A DNA stretch of 64,000 nucleotides, from the NCBI RefSeq assembly GCF_030409325.1, contig NZ_JAUFPR010000004.1:419548-483547 (forward strand), read 5' to 3'. The notes under the pieces were generated by a model, which was not told where the DNA came from, made no database searches, and saw nothing but the letters and a program-made list of their open reading frames with translations. How positions within the stretch are numbered: position 1 is the stretch's first letter; each line of letters starts with the position of its first letter. Made by a program: the position numbers and the translations under genes. Shown piece after piece: positions 8,296 to 18,084 of the stretch. The DNA is from Mucilaginibacter aquaedulcis (GTDB taxonomy: Bacteria; Bacteroidota; Bacteroidia; Sphingobacteriales; Sphingobacteriaceae).

Positions 8296-9969
8296 ATGAA
8301 CAAAACTATCATCATAAATATAAACGGCATCGTATTTCATATAGAAGAGGATGCTTACGATGTACTTAAACTTTACATGACCGATGTAAAGCGACACTTT
8401 TCTACCTCAGACGATAGCCTCGAAATCACAACTGATATCGAAAATCGTATTGCAGAAATGTTTAACGAAACACTGGCTAACCAAAACAAACAGGTTATTG
8501 TTGAAGCCGATGTTAAACTGGTAATTGAGCAGATGGGTACGGTAGAGGATTTTGAGTTTGCCGAAAACGATGCCAGAACAACCGGAAACCCTGCATATAC
8601 CTATAATACAGAACGCCGCAGGCTCTTCCGCGACCCTGACGATCACCTGGTTAGCGGCGTTGCGGCTGGTATTGCCAATTACTTTGATATACCTGCAGTT
8701 TGGATCAGGCTTGCCTTTGCTATATCCTTTGCCTTTGCAGGCAGCGGCTTCATATTGTACGTTATTCTTTGGATTGTGATCCCAAAAGCCACTTCCCGTG
8801 CCGACCGTATGGCCATGAAGGGTGAAAAACAGGATCTGAAGGGTTTTAAAAAGAGCTTTGAAGAAGAAATGAGCTCAGTAAAGGAAAACATTTCAAACTT
8901 CAGGCAGGAAGCCCGTCCATTCGTTTATAAAGCCCGTGATTTTGCCGGCGATTTCTTTACCCACCTGGGTACCTTTGTAAAGGGTGCCGGAGGTCTGCTG
9001 GTTAAACTATTGAGTATTGCAGTTTTACTGGCCTGTTTTGGCTTAGCCATTGCGCTGATTGTAGTGATCATAGCATTTTTGGCATTTGGCAAAACAGATG
9101 TATTACATATATTTCCTTTCAATATAGTTAACCAGGATACTAATCTGATATTTTTAACTGGGGGATTCTTATTACTTGCAATTCCTTTGCTCACCATCAT
9201 CCTGCTCACTATCGGCTTCCTGTTTAAAAACGCAACCTTTAACCGCTCTATTGGCACTACATTACTATGTGTGTGGCTGGCTTCTTTAGGCGCTGTTATT
9301 TATTATGGAGCCAAGGCTACTGCAAACTTCAGGTATGGTGCCCGCTTAAGTAAAAATATTAATATTAAGCCAACAGCAAACAACACTTACTATCTGCAGC
9401 TTAACGATGCCAAATATTTAACCAATGAAGATAGTACCCGCCTGCGTATCAAAGAGCGCTTTAACGGTATGATCATTTTAGATGATGATTTCAATGGCAA
9501 CGATATGGATTCGCCGGATAATGTGCATATAGATATAGAAAAAAGCGATGTGGCACAACCTATTTTAGTTGAGTCATTTACAGCACGGGGCCGCAACGAT
9601 GAGGATGCTTTAATTAACGCCCGCAATGTTAGCTATCGCTTTTTGCAAAAAGACTCTGTATTAAAATTCGACAGAAATCTTGAAAGGCTTGACAATACTA
9701 AATGGCGCGGGCAGGAACTACACATGACCTTAAAAGTTCCGCTGAATGCCAAACTGGTAATTGATGGCAAACTTGACCGCAACATGAACTTTAACTTATA
9801 TGATTGCCAGCAAAACAATACTCCACGCAATCCGGCGGGTTCAGTTTTTGTGATGAGCATGGATGGCTTGCAATGTAAAATTGATACTGTAGCCGCCGCT
9901 GCTGCTGCCAGCCGTGATTCGATAAAAAACCAACAACCTGTGGATACCGCCCAAAACAACGGGCAATAA
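8296..9969 (+). CDS. PspC domain-containing envelope-stress membrane protein
   Basis: Membrane protein of 557 residues. The cytoplasmic N-terminus (1-105) is a soluble domain found in Bacteroidota PspC proteins. The PspC domain is at about 107-165, with LFRDPDDHLVSGVAAGIANYF and then a hydrophobic hairpin ending LWIVIPKA. Three or four more membrane helices follow (about 230-260, 285-310, 318-335). The C-terminal 200 residues are polar, beta-rich and probably extracytoplasmic, resembling the adhesin-like domains common in this context. PspC proteins take part in phage-shock or membrane-stress responses elsewhere; the function here is inferred from the family and from the padR partner. Confidence 0.9.
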   Translation: MNKTIIININGIVFHIEEDAYDVLKLYMTDVKRHFSTSDDSLEITTDIENRIAEMFNETLANQNKQVIVEADVKLVIEQMGTVEDFEFAENDARTTGNPAYTYNTERRRLFRDPDDHLVSGVAAGIANYFDIPAVWIRLAFAISFAFAGSGFILYVILWIVIPKATSRADRMAMKGEKQDLKGFKKSFEEEMSSVKENISNFRQEARPFVYKARDFAGDFFTHLGTFVKGAGGLLVKLLSIAVLLACFGLAIALIVVIIAFLAFGKTDVLHIFPFNIVNQDTNLIFLTGGFLLLAIPLLTIILLTIGFLFKNATFNRSIGTTLLCVWLASLGAVIYYGAKATANFRYGARLSKNINIKPTANNTYYLQLNDAKYLTNEDSTRLRIKERFNGMIILDDDFNGNDMDSPDNVHIDIEKSDVAQPILVESFTARGRNDEDALINARNVSYRFLQKDSVLKFDRNLERLDNTKWRGQELHMTLKVPLNAKLVIDGKLDRNMNFNLYDCQQNNTPRNPAGSVFVMSMDGLQCKIDTVAAAAAASRDSIKNQQPVDTAQNNGQ

Positions 9970-9983
9970 ATCAGCCCCAAATC

Positions 9984-10193
9984 ATGAAACCATTTATAAA
10001 ATATATAAGCCTGCTGCTATTTAGCGGGCTTATATTGCCTTTTTACAACTACAATATTACACATCTCCCCAAATTAAAAAAGCCCGCCCACGCCTCAACC
10101 ATCCTGGTTAAAACACGCGCCTACGGATTAGGGTTTATTACGGATATAATTAAAAACTCCTTCCCGGTATTAAAAAGTTTAAACGGCGTGTAA
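9984..10193 (+). CDS. Small hypothetical protein, one N-terminal membrane segment
   Basis: A 69-residue reading frame that begins 14 bp after the PspC gene, so it would be the third gene of that operon. The first 22 residues (KPFIKYISLLLFSGLILPF) form a signal-anchor-like helix; the rest is basic and ends GV. I do not recognise a family. Position and composition favour a real gene, but short length leaves doubt. Confidence 0.5.
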   Translation: MKPFIKYISLLLFSGLILPFYNYNITHLPKLKKPAHASTILVKTRAYGLGFITDIIKNSFPVLKSLNGV

Positions 10194-10511
10194 CCTTCTG
10201 CTCACTTTTGGCATCTTACTGTCAAATAAACATTAGTAGAATGATAAGGTAAATTATTCATCGGTGTTTTCAGGTCGTTTACCGGAAGTTTAGCTGTATT
10301 CGCCTAAAAGCATTACTCAAAAACTTTTTCTGTTAGCACATTTGATGTATAAAAACACAACACAATGAAAAAAGATCGCCTATAAACATATAATTACTTA
10401 CAACTACCAGGGAAACAGCCCGCAACAATTAAAAACTTATTTACTGCTTTTAAAAAGAACAACTATTCTTTACTGGCAGCTTATTGCCTTTACTTTTTTA
10501 ACACTATAAAC
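10194..10511. other. Gene-free stretch upstream of the outer-membrane protein gene
   Basis: About 318 bp without a credible reading frame. It must carry the promoter of the gene at 10512, but no convincing TTG/TAnnTTTG pair was found. No strong hairpin and no repeat was seen. Confidence 0.5.
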
Positions 10512-12962
10512 ATGAAAACCACAATAACTAAAATATTTTATACACTACTGCTTGTAACCATCAGCTGGAGTGTATCTTTTGCCCAGGGAGGTAAATCCGG
10601 AGGGGCCAAAGTATCCGGCTCATTGTTGAATGAACAAGGCAAACCAATGGACTATGCCACTGTGAGTCTGATCAAGGCATCTGACTCAACCATAGTTAAA
10701 GGCGCCTTGAGTAATGACAATGGTGTTTACACTTTTGATCATATCACTGCTGGTAAATATTTGGTTAGGGCCTCTGTAGTTGGATACCAAAAAGCTGTTA
10801 GTACACCATTTACGGTAACAGAAAATGCCACAACCGTTACCGCCCCTGCTTTAAGCATGCGCACAGGCAGTACCGAATTAAAAGGTGTAACTATTACGGC
10901 CAGCAAACCACTGATTGAGCGCAAGATAGACCGCACTGTAATGAATGTGGAAAACAGCGTACTTGCCGCAGGCAATACCGCGCTCGAAATATTGGCCAAA
11001 GCACCAGGTGTTACTGTTGATAAGGATGATAACATCAGCCTGAAAGGTAAACAGGGTGTAACTGTAATGATCAATGATAAGCTGACTTACCTAAGCGCAG
11101 CACAATTGGCAACCTTGTTACGTTCAACCGATGGTAATACCATTAAATCAATCGAGATCATTACCAATCCATCAGCTAAATATGATGCTGCCGGTAATTC
11201 AGGCATCATCAACATTAAACTAAAGAAAAATTCACAATCAGGCACAAATGGCAGCATCACGGTTGGGGTAGCCAGGGCCTCATTCTGGAGAGATAACACC
11301 AGCTTAAACTTAAACCATAAAGAGGGCAACCTGAATGTGTTCGGTACATTTAGCCGCGGCGATAACAAAAACACAAGAGATATATATATTGACCGCACCA
11401 CCCGTGATACTACCGGCAAACCAACTTACTTTAACCAGTTTACCCGCATGCCCCATGTGTATCATTATAATAACTACCGCGTAGGTGCCGATTATGATGT
11501 AACCAGCAAAAACACCATCGGCTTTGTGGTAAGCGGCTATTCAAATTCTGAAGTGGATAATAACAATGGCAACACCAGAATTGGCTCCGTACCAAACACC
11601 ATTGACTCTACTTTAACCACCATATCAACTATTGATCAAACCTATAAAAACTTTGCAGCTAACTTTAACGACCGGTTTAAAATTGATACCAGCGGTCAGG
11701 AACTAAATATTGACCTGGATTATTCTAAATTCAAGAACAATTCCATCGCACAATATGATACCCATTACTTTTTACCCGATGGTAGCCCGCAGCATGCACC
11801 GCAATTATTGCGCAACCAAACCCCATCAAACATCACTATCTATACCGGCAAGGCCGACTATACCAAGCCTTTGTCAAAAACTGTAAAATTGGAAACCGGT
11901 GTGAAGTTCAGCAGTGTTAAAACCGACAATGACCTTCAAGCTCAGATATTTGATGGCAATAGCTATATCAATGACACTACCCGTACCAATCGCTTCATTT
12001 ACACTGAAAAGATAAGCGCAGGCTACCTTAACCTGAACAAACAGTTCAAAAAAACATCTATACAACTGGGTGTAAGGGCCGAGTATACACAATCTGAAGG
12101 GAATCTGTTAGGCAGCACTCCGGTAAAACGCGATTATCTTAACTTTTTCCCAAGTGCTTTCATCAACCATACACTTAACGATAAAAATGAGATCAGTCTA
12201 TCATACAGTCGCCGTATCGATCGCCCCGGTTATGACGATTTGAACCCATTTGTATACTATCTTGATCCTTATACCTTTTCAAAAGGCAATGCTTTTCTGA
12301 AACCACAGTACACTAACAACTTTGAGTTTAACTATACCTATAATAAAAGCTTCAACGTAAGCTTGGGCTACAGCCGTACTACTGACGTAATCACTGAGAT
12401 CATATTAACCACAGGCAATAAAACATATCAAACAAACCTTAACCTGCAAACCCAGAACTCTTATAGCGTAAACATCAACGCCCCGTATACCATTACCAAA
12501 TGGTGGAGTGGAAATGTTAACGTCAACAGTTTTTACCTTGGCTTTAAATCAGATTCGGTAGGCACAGGAAAATTAAACGATGGACAAGTAACCGTACAGG
12601 TCAAAGCGACTCAAACCTTAACATTTGGCAGCTATCGTTTCGAGATCATGGGGGATTATCAATCACCGCTTACCTATGGTATATATAAAATAAGACCACG
12701 TTATGGTGTTGATGCAGGTGTAAGTCACTCATTTGCCAACAAGAAAGCAAATATAAAACTGGCACTTGATGATATTTTTTACCTTCGCCGCAACAACTTA
12801 AGCAGTCGTGCAATAGGTAATGATTTTACGATCAGACAAAATTATGATTCAAGGGTTGGTCGCCTAACTTTCACTTATAACTTTGGCAACAACAAAATAA
12901 AATCACGAGAACACCGCACCGGTGCCGAATCAGAAAAAGGCAGGGTAAAGGGAGCTAATTAG
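10512..12962 (+). CDS. Outer-membrane beta-barrel family protein (TonB-receptor-like, OMP_b-brl_3 type)
   Basis: An 816-residue outer-membrane protein. After a signal peptide (1-25, ending SFAQ) there is a carboxypeptidase-regulatory-like domain (about 33-115, SGSLLNEQGKPMDYATVSL), a plug-like domain (about 125-240, with VMINDKLTYLSAAQL and IEIITNPSAKYDAAGNSGIINI), and a long barrel. The phrase NPSAKYDAAGNSGIINI is typical of the Bacteroidota family annotated as outer membrane beta-barrel protein (PF14905). Substrate unknown. It has no SusD partner and no sigma factor nearby. The C-terminus after the last barrel strand is unusually basic (KIKSREHRTGAESEKGR). Confidence 0.92.
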   Translation: MKTTITKIFYTLLLVTISWSVSFAQGGKSGGAKVSGSLLNEQGKPMDYATVSLIKASDSTIVKGALSNDNGVYTFDHITAGKYLVRASVVGYQKAVSTPFTVTENATTVTAPALSMRTGSTELKGVTITASKPLIERKIDRTVMNVENSVLAAGNTALEILAKAPGVTVDKDDNISLKGKQGVTVMINDKLTYLSAAQLATLLRSTDGNTIKSIEIITNPSAKYDAAGNSGIINIKLKKNSQSGTNGSITVGVARASFWRDNTSLNLNHKEGNLNVFGTFSRGDNKNTRDIYIDRTTRDTTGKPTYFNQFTRMPHVYHYNNYRVGADYDVTSKNTIGFVVSGYSNSEVDNNNGNTRIGSVPNTIDSTLTTISTIDQTYKNFAANFNDRFKIDTSGQELNIDLDYSKFKNNSIAQYDTHYFLPDGSPQHAPQLLRNQTPSNITIYTGKADYTKPLSKTVKLETGVKFSSVKTDNDLQAQIFDGNSYINDTTRTNRFIYTEKISAGYLNLNKQFKKTSIQLGVRAEYTQSEGNLLGSTPVKRDYLNFFPSAFINHTLNDKNEISLSYSRRIDRPGYDDLNPFVYYLDPYTFSKGNAFLKPQYTNNFEFNYTYNKSFNVSLGYSRTTDVITEIILTTGNKTYQTNLNLQTQNSYSVNINAPYTITKWWSGNVNVNSFYLGFKSDSVGTGKLNDGQVTVQVKATQTLTFGSYRFEIMGDYQSPLTYGIYKIRPRYGVDAGVSHSFANKKANIKLALDDIFYLRRNNLSSRAIGNDFTIRQNYDSRVGRLTFTYNFGNNKIKSREHRTGAESEKGRVKGAN

Positions 12963-13007
12963 CCCCCTGCCCCTTAAAGGGTAGCCCTTTGATTAGCAAC
13001 TTCAACA

Positions 13008-13050
13008 AAATAAAACGGCCCGCATATAATAGTGCGGGCCATTTTGTTTT
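13008..13050. terminator. Bidirectional terminator between convergent genes
   Basis: Inverted repeat GGCCCGCA (13017-13024) / TGCGGGCC (13033-13040) with A-rich sequence on the left and ATTTTGTTTTT on the right. It separates the outer-membrane protein gene from the M14 peptidase gene. Confidence 0.88.
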
Positions 13051-13053
13051 TAC

Positions 13054-13079
13054 ACTCCCCCTTCAGGGGGCCGGGGGGC
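13054..13079. repeat. CCCCCTTCAGGGGG palindrome
   Basis: A C-run/G-run palindrome, CCCCCTTCAGGGGG followed by CCGGGGGGC. Related CCCC...GGGG palindromes recur at 62815-62840 and 62932-62945 in this window, always between genes. It looks like one copy of a short dispersed intergenic repeat. Confidence 0.5.
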
Positions 13080-15581
13080 TCACTGCCCCACCATAAATAC
13101 TGCGTTACTAAATAATAGCTTTCCGTTTTCCCAGAAACTGCGGAACAGCGGATCATCAACCATATAAACAACAGATCCCCGGCCCATGGATTGAACACCG
13201 AGCAGCAAGCCATTATTGATCTTGAGTTTTGATTGTGCACCGGCAAAGCCCGCTACGTAACTATTCTTTTTAATGGTGCCTACATTCCAGCCGTCATCGC
13301 TACCCAGCAGGTCGTAAATGTCATCATTCAGTTTCAGTGAAAAATAGTAGTTGGGCAGGCCGTAACCAAGCGGATGTGTATTATCAAGGTTGAGTTTGAA
13401 TATAGCTCCTGGTATGGTGCTCCGGATAGCATCACGATTGCGGTTACCGTATAGTTTGATATTTTCTTTCTCTTTAGCCTCTGCTTTTTCGTCTTTTTTC
13501 TCCTCCTTCTTTTTAAGGGCGAAACCTTTTTTATCAATAAGCTGAGCAACAGCATTATCAACGGCAATAAGTCGGCCACCATCCTTTATCCAGCTTTGCA
13601 ATTTATCTGACGGAAAATCGTCATAGTTGCCATCAGGGAAAATAGCCACATCAAAATCTGATAATCTTGTACGGCCCAGGCTTTGGTAGTTTACCAGCGT
13701 AACCGGGTACTTCAACTGCTGTTCAAACAAATGCCATACTTCGCCCATAGCTTCAGAGTTTACCCCATCACCTGCTATCAGCATAACGCGGGGTTTACGG
13801 ATATATCTGATCACGTCTGATCCAAGATCAAACCCCTTATCAACAAAGCCGGATAATAATGGCACAAGAGGTTCATTGATCTCTGCGGCAATCTGGGTTA
13901 TTACTTTGTCAAAATCTGCAATGTCATTACCAGCACGGGTAATCAGCAATGACCCCGGGTTAAATTTTTTGCCGGCCGCCTCAAACGCACTTTCGGTATA
14001 GCGCACCTTGATCTGTCTTTTAAGCAAGGCTGCTAAAAATTTAGCATCATTAACAGATTGCCATGTGGCGGCATAAGCATACGTACGCGTATTAACCAAC
14101 GGCTGGGATTGTATTACAGCTTTGCTGCTCGCCGGTTTTAACGATGCTTTTACGCCATAAGCCTTCAACCCATAAGCATAAGGCAGTGCCCAGGCGGTAA
14201 TATCATAAGTGTTTGAATCGGCTATAAATGTTTTGGGTTCAAGCAATACGTGCAGTAATGTAGCTTTAGATTGATGAGCGTTTACCACCAGATCATTGGG
14301 GCCGGGCTTATACTGTTCGGTTTTGCCGGTGAAATAATTATACCCAATTACTGTTTTATTATCCACCCCAAAACCATACTGAATACCGTTGCGGGTAAGC
14401 ATTTGTGCCAGCGCGTTGATGTTATTGGTATTATCGTTTTTAATAATGTATGTTTTGTACTCGCCCGGGGGATTGCTGCGGTTATCATCATAAAACTTTT
14501 TAAACTCGGTCAATAACCTTTGTGCATTGGCCGATGCCACTTCAAGCGTGCTTAATCCTGTGGAATGATGATGTGCAATACGTTGCACCAGCGTAAGCGT
14601 ATCACCACTGCGGGTAAGCACGGCAAGGCCAGCGCTGATACCTCCCTGCTCATAGGTCATGCCGATTGAGCCGTTATACAAAGGGTAAGTATCGCCATAA
14701 GATGGATACAGCAGGTCAAACTCTTGTTTGGTAAAATACATCCAGCCATTTTGATCAAAATATTTGGCGTTGTTTTTACCAATGGTGATCTGAAAATCGC
14801 GTTGCCATTTGGTAATATCCTTGTGGTAGGGCTCAGCTGCCGGGGCAAAATAGTAAGGCGCGTTATAACCCTGTTCATGATAATCTACGTGAACTTCGGG
14901 CAGCCATTGGTTAAAGAGAGCCACACGTGCTTGTGTTTCTTTTTGCGTTTGCCAGGCCCAGTCTCGGTTAAGGTCAAAAAAGTAGTGATTGGTGCGCCCG
15001 CCCGGCCATGGCTCCACATGCTCGCGAGATGTTGGATTTGCATCGGGTTCAATGCCATGAGCAGCATTATAAAAATGCACGTAGCGATCACGCCCGTCTG
15101 GGTTTAGGCAAGGATCAATAACCACCAGCATGTTTTTAAGCCAGGCTTTTGTAGTTGCATTTGAAGGATCAACCAGATCAAACAAGGTCCACATGGCTGC
15201 CTCGCTTGATGCCGGCTCGTTACCATGCACATTGTAGCTTAACCAGGTTATTACCGGGGTATTGCTAATGGCGGCACCTGTTTCCATCCCGGCAAGGCGT
15301 AAATTATTATGCCTGATCTCTTCCAGGCGGCCAATGTTTTCGTCTGATGCGATGAACATAGCCAGCAAGGGCCTGCCTTCATTGGTGGTACCAAACTGCT
15401 GCAGCTTTACATTTTTTGATGCCTGGGCAACGTATTTGAAATATTCAACAATACGGTAATGCGGTGTAAACTGGGTACCCAGCTTATAACCTAAAAATTC
15501 ATCGGGCGATTGTATTTTTTGAGCAAAAACAGCCGATACTGAAACAACGGCCATTAAAACGAGCAGTAGCCTTTTTATCAT
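13080..15581 (-). CDS. Secreted M14 family zinc carboxypeptidase with C-terminal GATase-like domain
   Basis: Exported metallopeptidase of 833 residues. Signal peptide 1-20 ends VFAQ. The M14 zinc site can be placed: His119 and Glu122 in NVHGNEPAS, a third His in HVDYHEQG (231-235), the NPDGRDRY substrate-binding motif at 160-167 and the catalytic Glu311 in MTYEQGG. The C-terminal part (about 600-830) has a flavodoxin/GATase-like pattern (PRVMLIAGDGVNSEAMGEVW, FDVAIFPDGNYDD), a fusion seen in Bacteroidota M14 proteins. A lysine/glutamate-rich linker (KKKEEKKDEKAEAKEKE) lies near 700. Probably degrades peptides in the periplasm or outside the cell. Confidence 0.93.
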   Translation of the reverse strand: MIKRLLLVLMAVVSVSAVFAQKIQSPDEFLGYKLGTQFTPHYRIVEYFKYVAQASKNVKLQQFGTTNEGRPLLAMFIASDENIGRLEEIRHNNLRLAGMETGAAISNTPVITWLSYNVHGNEPASSEAAMWTLFDLVDPSNATTKAWLKNMLVVIDPCLNPDGRDRYVHFYNAAHGIEPDANPTSREHVEPWPGGRTNHYFFDLNRDWAWQTQKETQARVALFNQWLPEVHVDYHEQGYNAPYYFAPAAEPYHKDITKWQRDFQITIGKNNAKYFDQNGWMYFTKQEFDLLYPSYGDTYPLYNGSIGMTYEQGGISAGLAVLTRSGDTLTLVQRIAHHHSTGLSTLEVASANAQRLLTEFKKFYDDNRSNPPGEYKTYIIKNDNTNNINALAQMLTRNGIQYGFGVDNKTVIGYNYFTGKTEQYKPGPNDLVVNAHQSKATLLHVLLEPKTFIADSNTYDITAWALPYAYGLKAYGVKASLKPASSKAVIQSQPLVNTRTYAYAATWQSVNDAKFLAALLKRQIKVRYTESAFEAAGKKFNPGSLLITRAGNDIADFDKVITQIAAEINEPLVPLLSGFVDKGFDLGSDVIRYIRKPRVMLIAGDGVNSEAMGEVWHLFEQQLKYPVTLVNYQSLGRTRLSDFDVAIFPDGNYDDFPSDKLQSWIKDGGRLIAVDNAVAQLIDKKGFALKKKEEKKDEKAEAKEKENIKLYGNRNRDAIRSTIPGAIFKLNLDNTHPLGYGLPNYYFSLKLNDDIYDLLGSDDGWNVGTIKKNSYVAGFAGAQSKLKINNGLLLGVQSMGRGSVVYMVDDPLFRSFWENGKLLFSNAVFMVGQ

Positions 15582-15655
15582 GATATTTAGAGATACGGTA
15601 AGAGATAAGCTAATATGCAGAAAAAATGTGACAATGTGCAGATGGGCAAATGGGC

Positions 15656-15793
15656 AAATGTGTAAATGTGAGGATAGGCAAATGTGCGGATGGATCTATG
15701 CTGGTAATTCTAAAATGCTGTAAATTCAGATTCAGACAATCCACTCATCAAATAATAATCCGCACCTTTGCATAGCTGCACATTTACACATTG
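15656..15793. repeat. Inverted repeat of ATGTGCA-type words upstream of recQ (family A, copy 1)
   Basis: Arms 15656-15689 and 15760-15793 match in 28 of 34 positions when one is reverse-complemented (core ATGTGTAAATGTG and GGTGCGG). The left side extends into quasi-tandem words ATGTGCAGATGGGCAAATGGGCAAATG from 15634. The same words form the inverted repeat upstream of trmD (27784-27871). No coding potential. Confidence 0.7.
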
Positions 15794-15815
15794 AATTGCA
15801 CTTCTAATAACAACT

Positions 15816-17981
15816 ATGACACCACAACAAGCCCTGCAAAAATATTTTGGTTACAATGCATTCAGGCATCAGCAGGAGGCTATTATTCAACATGTTTTAA
15901 ACAAACAGGACGTGATGGCCCTTATGCCTACGGGTGGTGGTAAGTCATTATGTTACCAATTGCCTGCCATATTGCTTAACGGCCTTACCATAGTAATATC
16001 GCCGCTTATAGCTTTAATGAAAGACCAGGTTGACAGTCTCAATGTGAGTGGCATACCTGCGGCCTTTCTTAACTCGGCACAAACGCCCGATGAACAAAGG
16101 CAACTGGTTGAAAAACTAAAAAACAACCAGATCAAGCTACTGTACCTTGCTCCTGAGCGTTTATTCGGTGCCGAAAACAAGTTGGTACCTTTCTTAAAAA
16201 CGCTCAATGTGGTGCAGATAGCTATTGACGAAGCTCACTGTATTTCGCAATGGGGACATGACTTCAGGCCCGAATACCTGATGCTGGCACAGCTTAAACG
16301 GGAGTTCCCTGATATTCCGGTAATTGCGCTTACTGCTACTGCCGATAAGCTCACCCAAAAAGATATTCTCGAAAAGCTCAACCTGCACAAACCGGCTGTA
16401 TTTGTATCTTCATTTAACCGGGCAAATATTACCTACCGGGTTATCCCTAAAAAGAACAGCTTTAAACAGCTTATCAGTTTTTTAAACGAGCGTGCGGATG
16501 AATCGGGCATTATCTATTGTCTCTCCCGCAAATCAACTGAAGACCTGGCGGCCGACCTAAAAGACGCAGGTTTTGCTGCCGAAGCCTACCACGCAGGCCT
16601 GAGCAACGAGATTAAAGCCAAAAACCAGGAAGCCTTTTTGCGCGATGACGTAAAGATCATGGTTGCCACCATAGCTTTTGGGATGGGCATCAATAAATCA
16701 AACGTACGTTACGTGGTGCATGTTGATCTCCCTAAAAACATTGAAGGCTATTACCAGGAAACCGGTCGTGCTGGCAGGGATGGATTGCCGTCGGAGGCGC
16801 TGCTCCTTTATTCTCCGGGCGATGCCGGGAAACTGCAGCACTTCGCCCGCATTGAGGGAAATGAAGAACAAAGCCGCATCATGCTTAACAAGCTGAATGA
16901 TATGGTGAAATATTGCCAGCTGCAGAGCTGCCGCAGGCAATACCTGATGCATTATTTCGACGAGTCGTTTCCACCCAATTGCGGCTCATGCGATGTTTGC
17001 CTTACCGAGTTCAAACGCTTTGATGGTACGCTGATAGCTCAAAAAGCCTTATCAGCCGTATCAAGGTTAAATGAACGCTTCGGTGTTAATTATGTGATCG
17101 ATTTTTTACGCGGATCAAAAAATGAAAAGATCCGCGAGGAGCATAAACAGATCAAAACCTATGGCATTGGTGCCGACATCAGCAAAGTAGACTGGCAACG
17201 CTACATCCGCGAGCTGATTACTATGAACTATCTGCAGGTAACCGACGACGGGTACCCGATTTTAAAACTGACAGACCAAAGCTCGCTCATACTAAAAGGC
17301 CTGCAAAAGGTTGAATTTATTGAAACACAAACCACCGAAGAGCACCATACAGAAGCAGCTCCACCACATGAAGCTGAATTGTTAAGCCGCTTAAAGAATG
17401 TGCGCCGCGATATTGCAGAACTGGAGAACGTTCCTGCATATATTATTGTATCAGATGCTACCCTGTTGGAAATGGCCACCTATCTGCCGCAAAGTTTAGA
17501 TGAACTCAGGCTAATATCAGGGTTTGGCGATATCAAGCTGGCCCGCTACGGCCGCGAATTGCTGCATCCAGTTAAGGATTATTGTAAGGAAAAGGGCCTG
17601 GAATCAAAAATTGCCTATAAATCACCCAAAAGGGAACGCAAAACTAAAACAGAAAAAACAAGGGCGCCACGAAGCGGCACTGATACCCGAACTGAAACTT
17701 TTAACCTCTATCAGCAAGGTAAAAATACAGCAGAAATAGCAGCAGCACGTGGCCTCTCCCAAGTTACTATTGAAAGCCATTTAAGTCATTTTATACAAAC
17801 CGGCCAGTTAGATGTAAGCGAATTGGTTCATGAAAGTAAATTACCTGTTATTGTAGAAGCTGTTGAAAATTATGGAGCAGAACGTTTAGCGCCCCTGAAA
17901 GAAGTTTTGGGCGATGCCTACACCTACGGCGAAATTAAAGCGGTGATCAGCTGGATGAATTTAAACAGTAGTATCAAATAG
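15816..17981 (+). CDS. recQ: ATP-dependent DNA helicase RecQ
   Basis: 3'-5' DNA helicase for recombination and fork repair, 721 residues. The Walker A motif PTGGGKS is at 38-44, DEAH at 138-141 with the aromatic-rich loop HCISQWGHDFRPEY. Helicase motif VI appears as QETGRAGRDG. A RecQ zinc-binding domain (CRRQYLMHYF...CGSCDVC) and an RQC winged helix follow, then an HRDC domain near 540-600. The C-terminal 100 residues hold a helix-turn-helix-like repeat (TFNLYQQGKNTAEIAAARGLS) found in long RecQ forms. Start ATG 15816 immediately precedes conserved sequence. The last codons overlap the left arm of a repeat (17971-17988). Confidence 0.97.
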   Translation: MTPQQALQKYFGYNAFRHQQEAIIQHVLNKQDVMALMPTGGGKSLCYQLPAILLNGLTIVISPLIALMKDQVDSLNVSGIPAAFLNSAQTPDEQRQLVEKLKNNQIKLLYLAPERLFGAENKLVPFLKTLNVVQIAIDEAHCISQWGHDFRPEYLMLAQLKREFPDIPVIALTATADKLTQKDILEKLNLHKPAVFVSSFNRANITYRVIPKKNSFKQLISFLNERADESGIIYCLSRKSTEDLAADLKDAGFAAEAYHAGLSNEIKAKNQEAFLRDDVKIMVATIAFGMGINKSNVRYVVHVDLPKNIEGYYQETGRAGRDGLPSEALLLYSPGDAGKLQHFARIEGNEEQSRIMLNKLNDMVKYCQLQSCRRQYLMHYFDESFPPNCGSCDVCLTEFKRFDGTLIAQKALSAVSRLNERFGVNYVIDFLRGSKNEKIREEHKQIKTYGIGADISKVDWQRYIRELITMNYLQVTDDGYPILKLTDQSSLILKGLQKVEFIETQTTEEHHTEAAPPHEAELLSRLKNVRRDIAELENVPAYIIVSDATLLEMATYLPQSLDELRLISGFGDIKLARYGRELLHPVKDYCKEKGLESKIAYKSPKRERKTKTEKTRAPRSGTDTRTETFNLYQQGKNTAEIAAARGLSQVTIESHLSHFIQTGQLDVSELVHESKLPVIVEAVENYGAERLAPLKEVLGDAYTYGEIKAVISWMNLNSSIK

Positions 17982-18077
17982 TTAGTATTGGCTACTATGA
18001 CATTATATTGTACTGTGTGCAAAAAAATTTCAACAGTTAAGAAAAATTCTTGATACTTGATACTGGCTACTTGATAC
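17971..18077. repeat. Inverted repeat of TTGATAC words between recQ and murF (family C)
   Basis: Arm 17971-17988 pairs with 18060-18077 at 15 of 18 positions. The right side is a quasi-tandem run of CTTGATAC words (18047-18077) including GATACTGGCTAC, and the left side holds the related GTATTGGCTAC. The left arm includes the recQ stop codon. Same architecture as the repeats at recQ, trmD, apaG and glnS but different words. Confidence 0.55.
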
Positions 18078-18084
18078 AACCAAT

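Noticed and set aside
12974..13246. 90-residue minus-strand frame over the terminator and the end of the M14 gene
   Set aside because: Crosses a bidirectional terminator and overlaps the real peptidase gene in another frame.
15634..15690. Possible CRISPR-like array upstream of recQ
   Set aside because: The words recur with irregular spacing of 8-12 nt and there are no unique spacers of constant length or cas genes.
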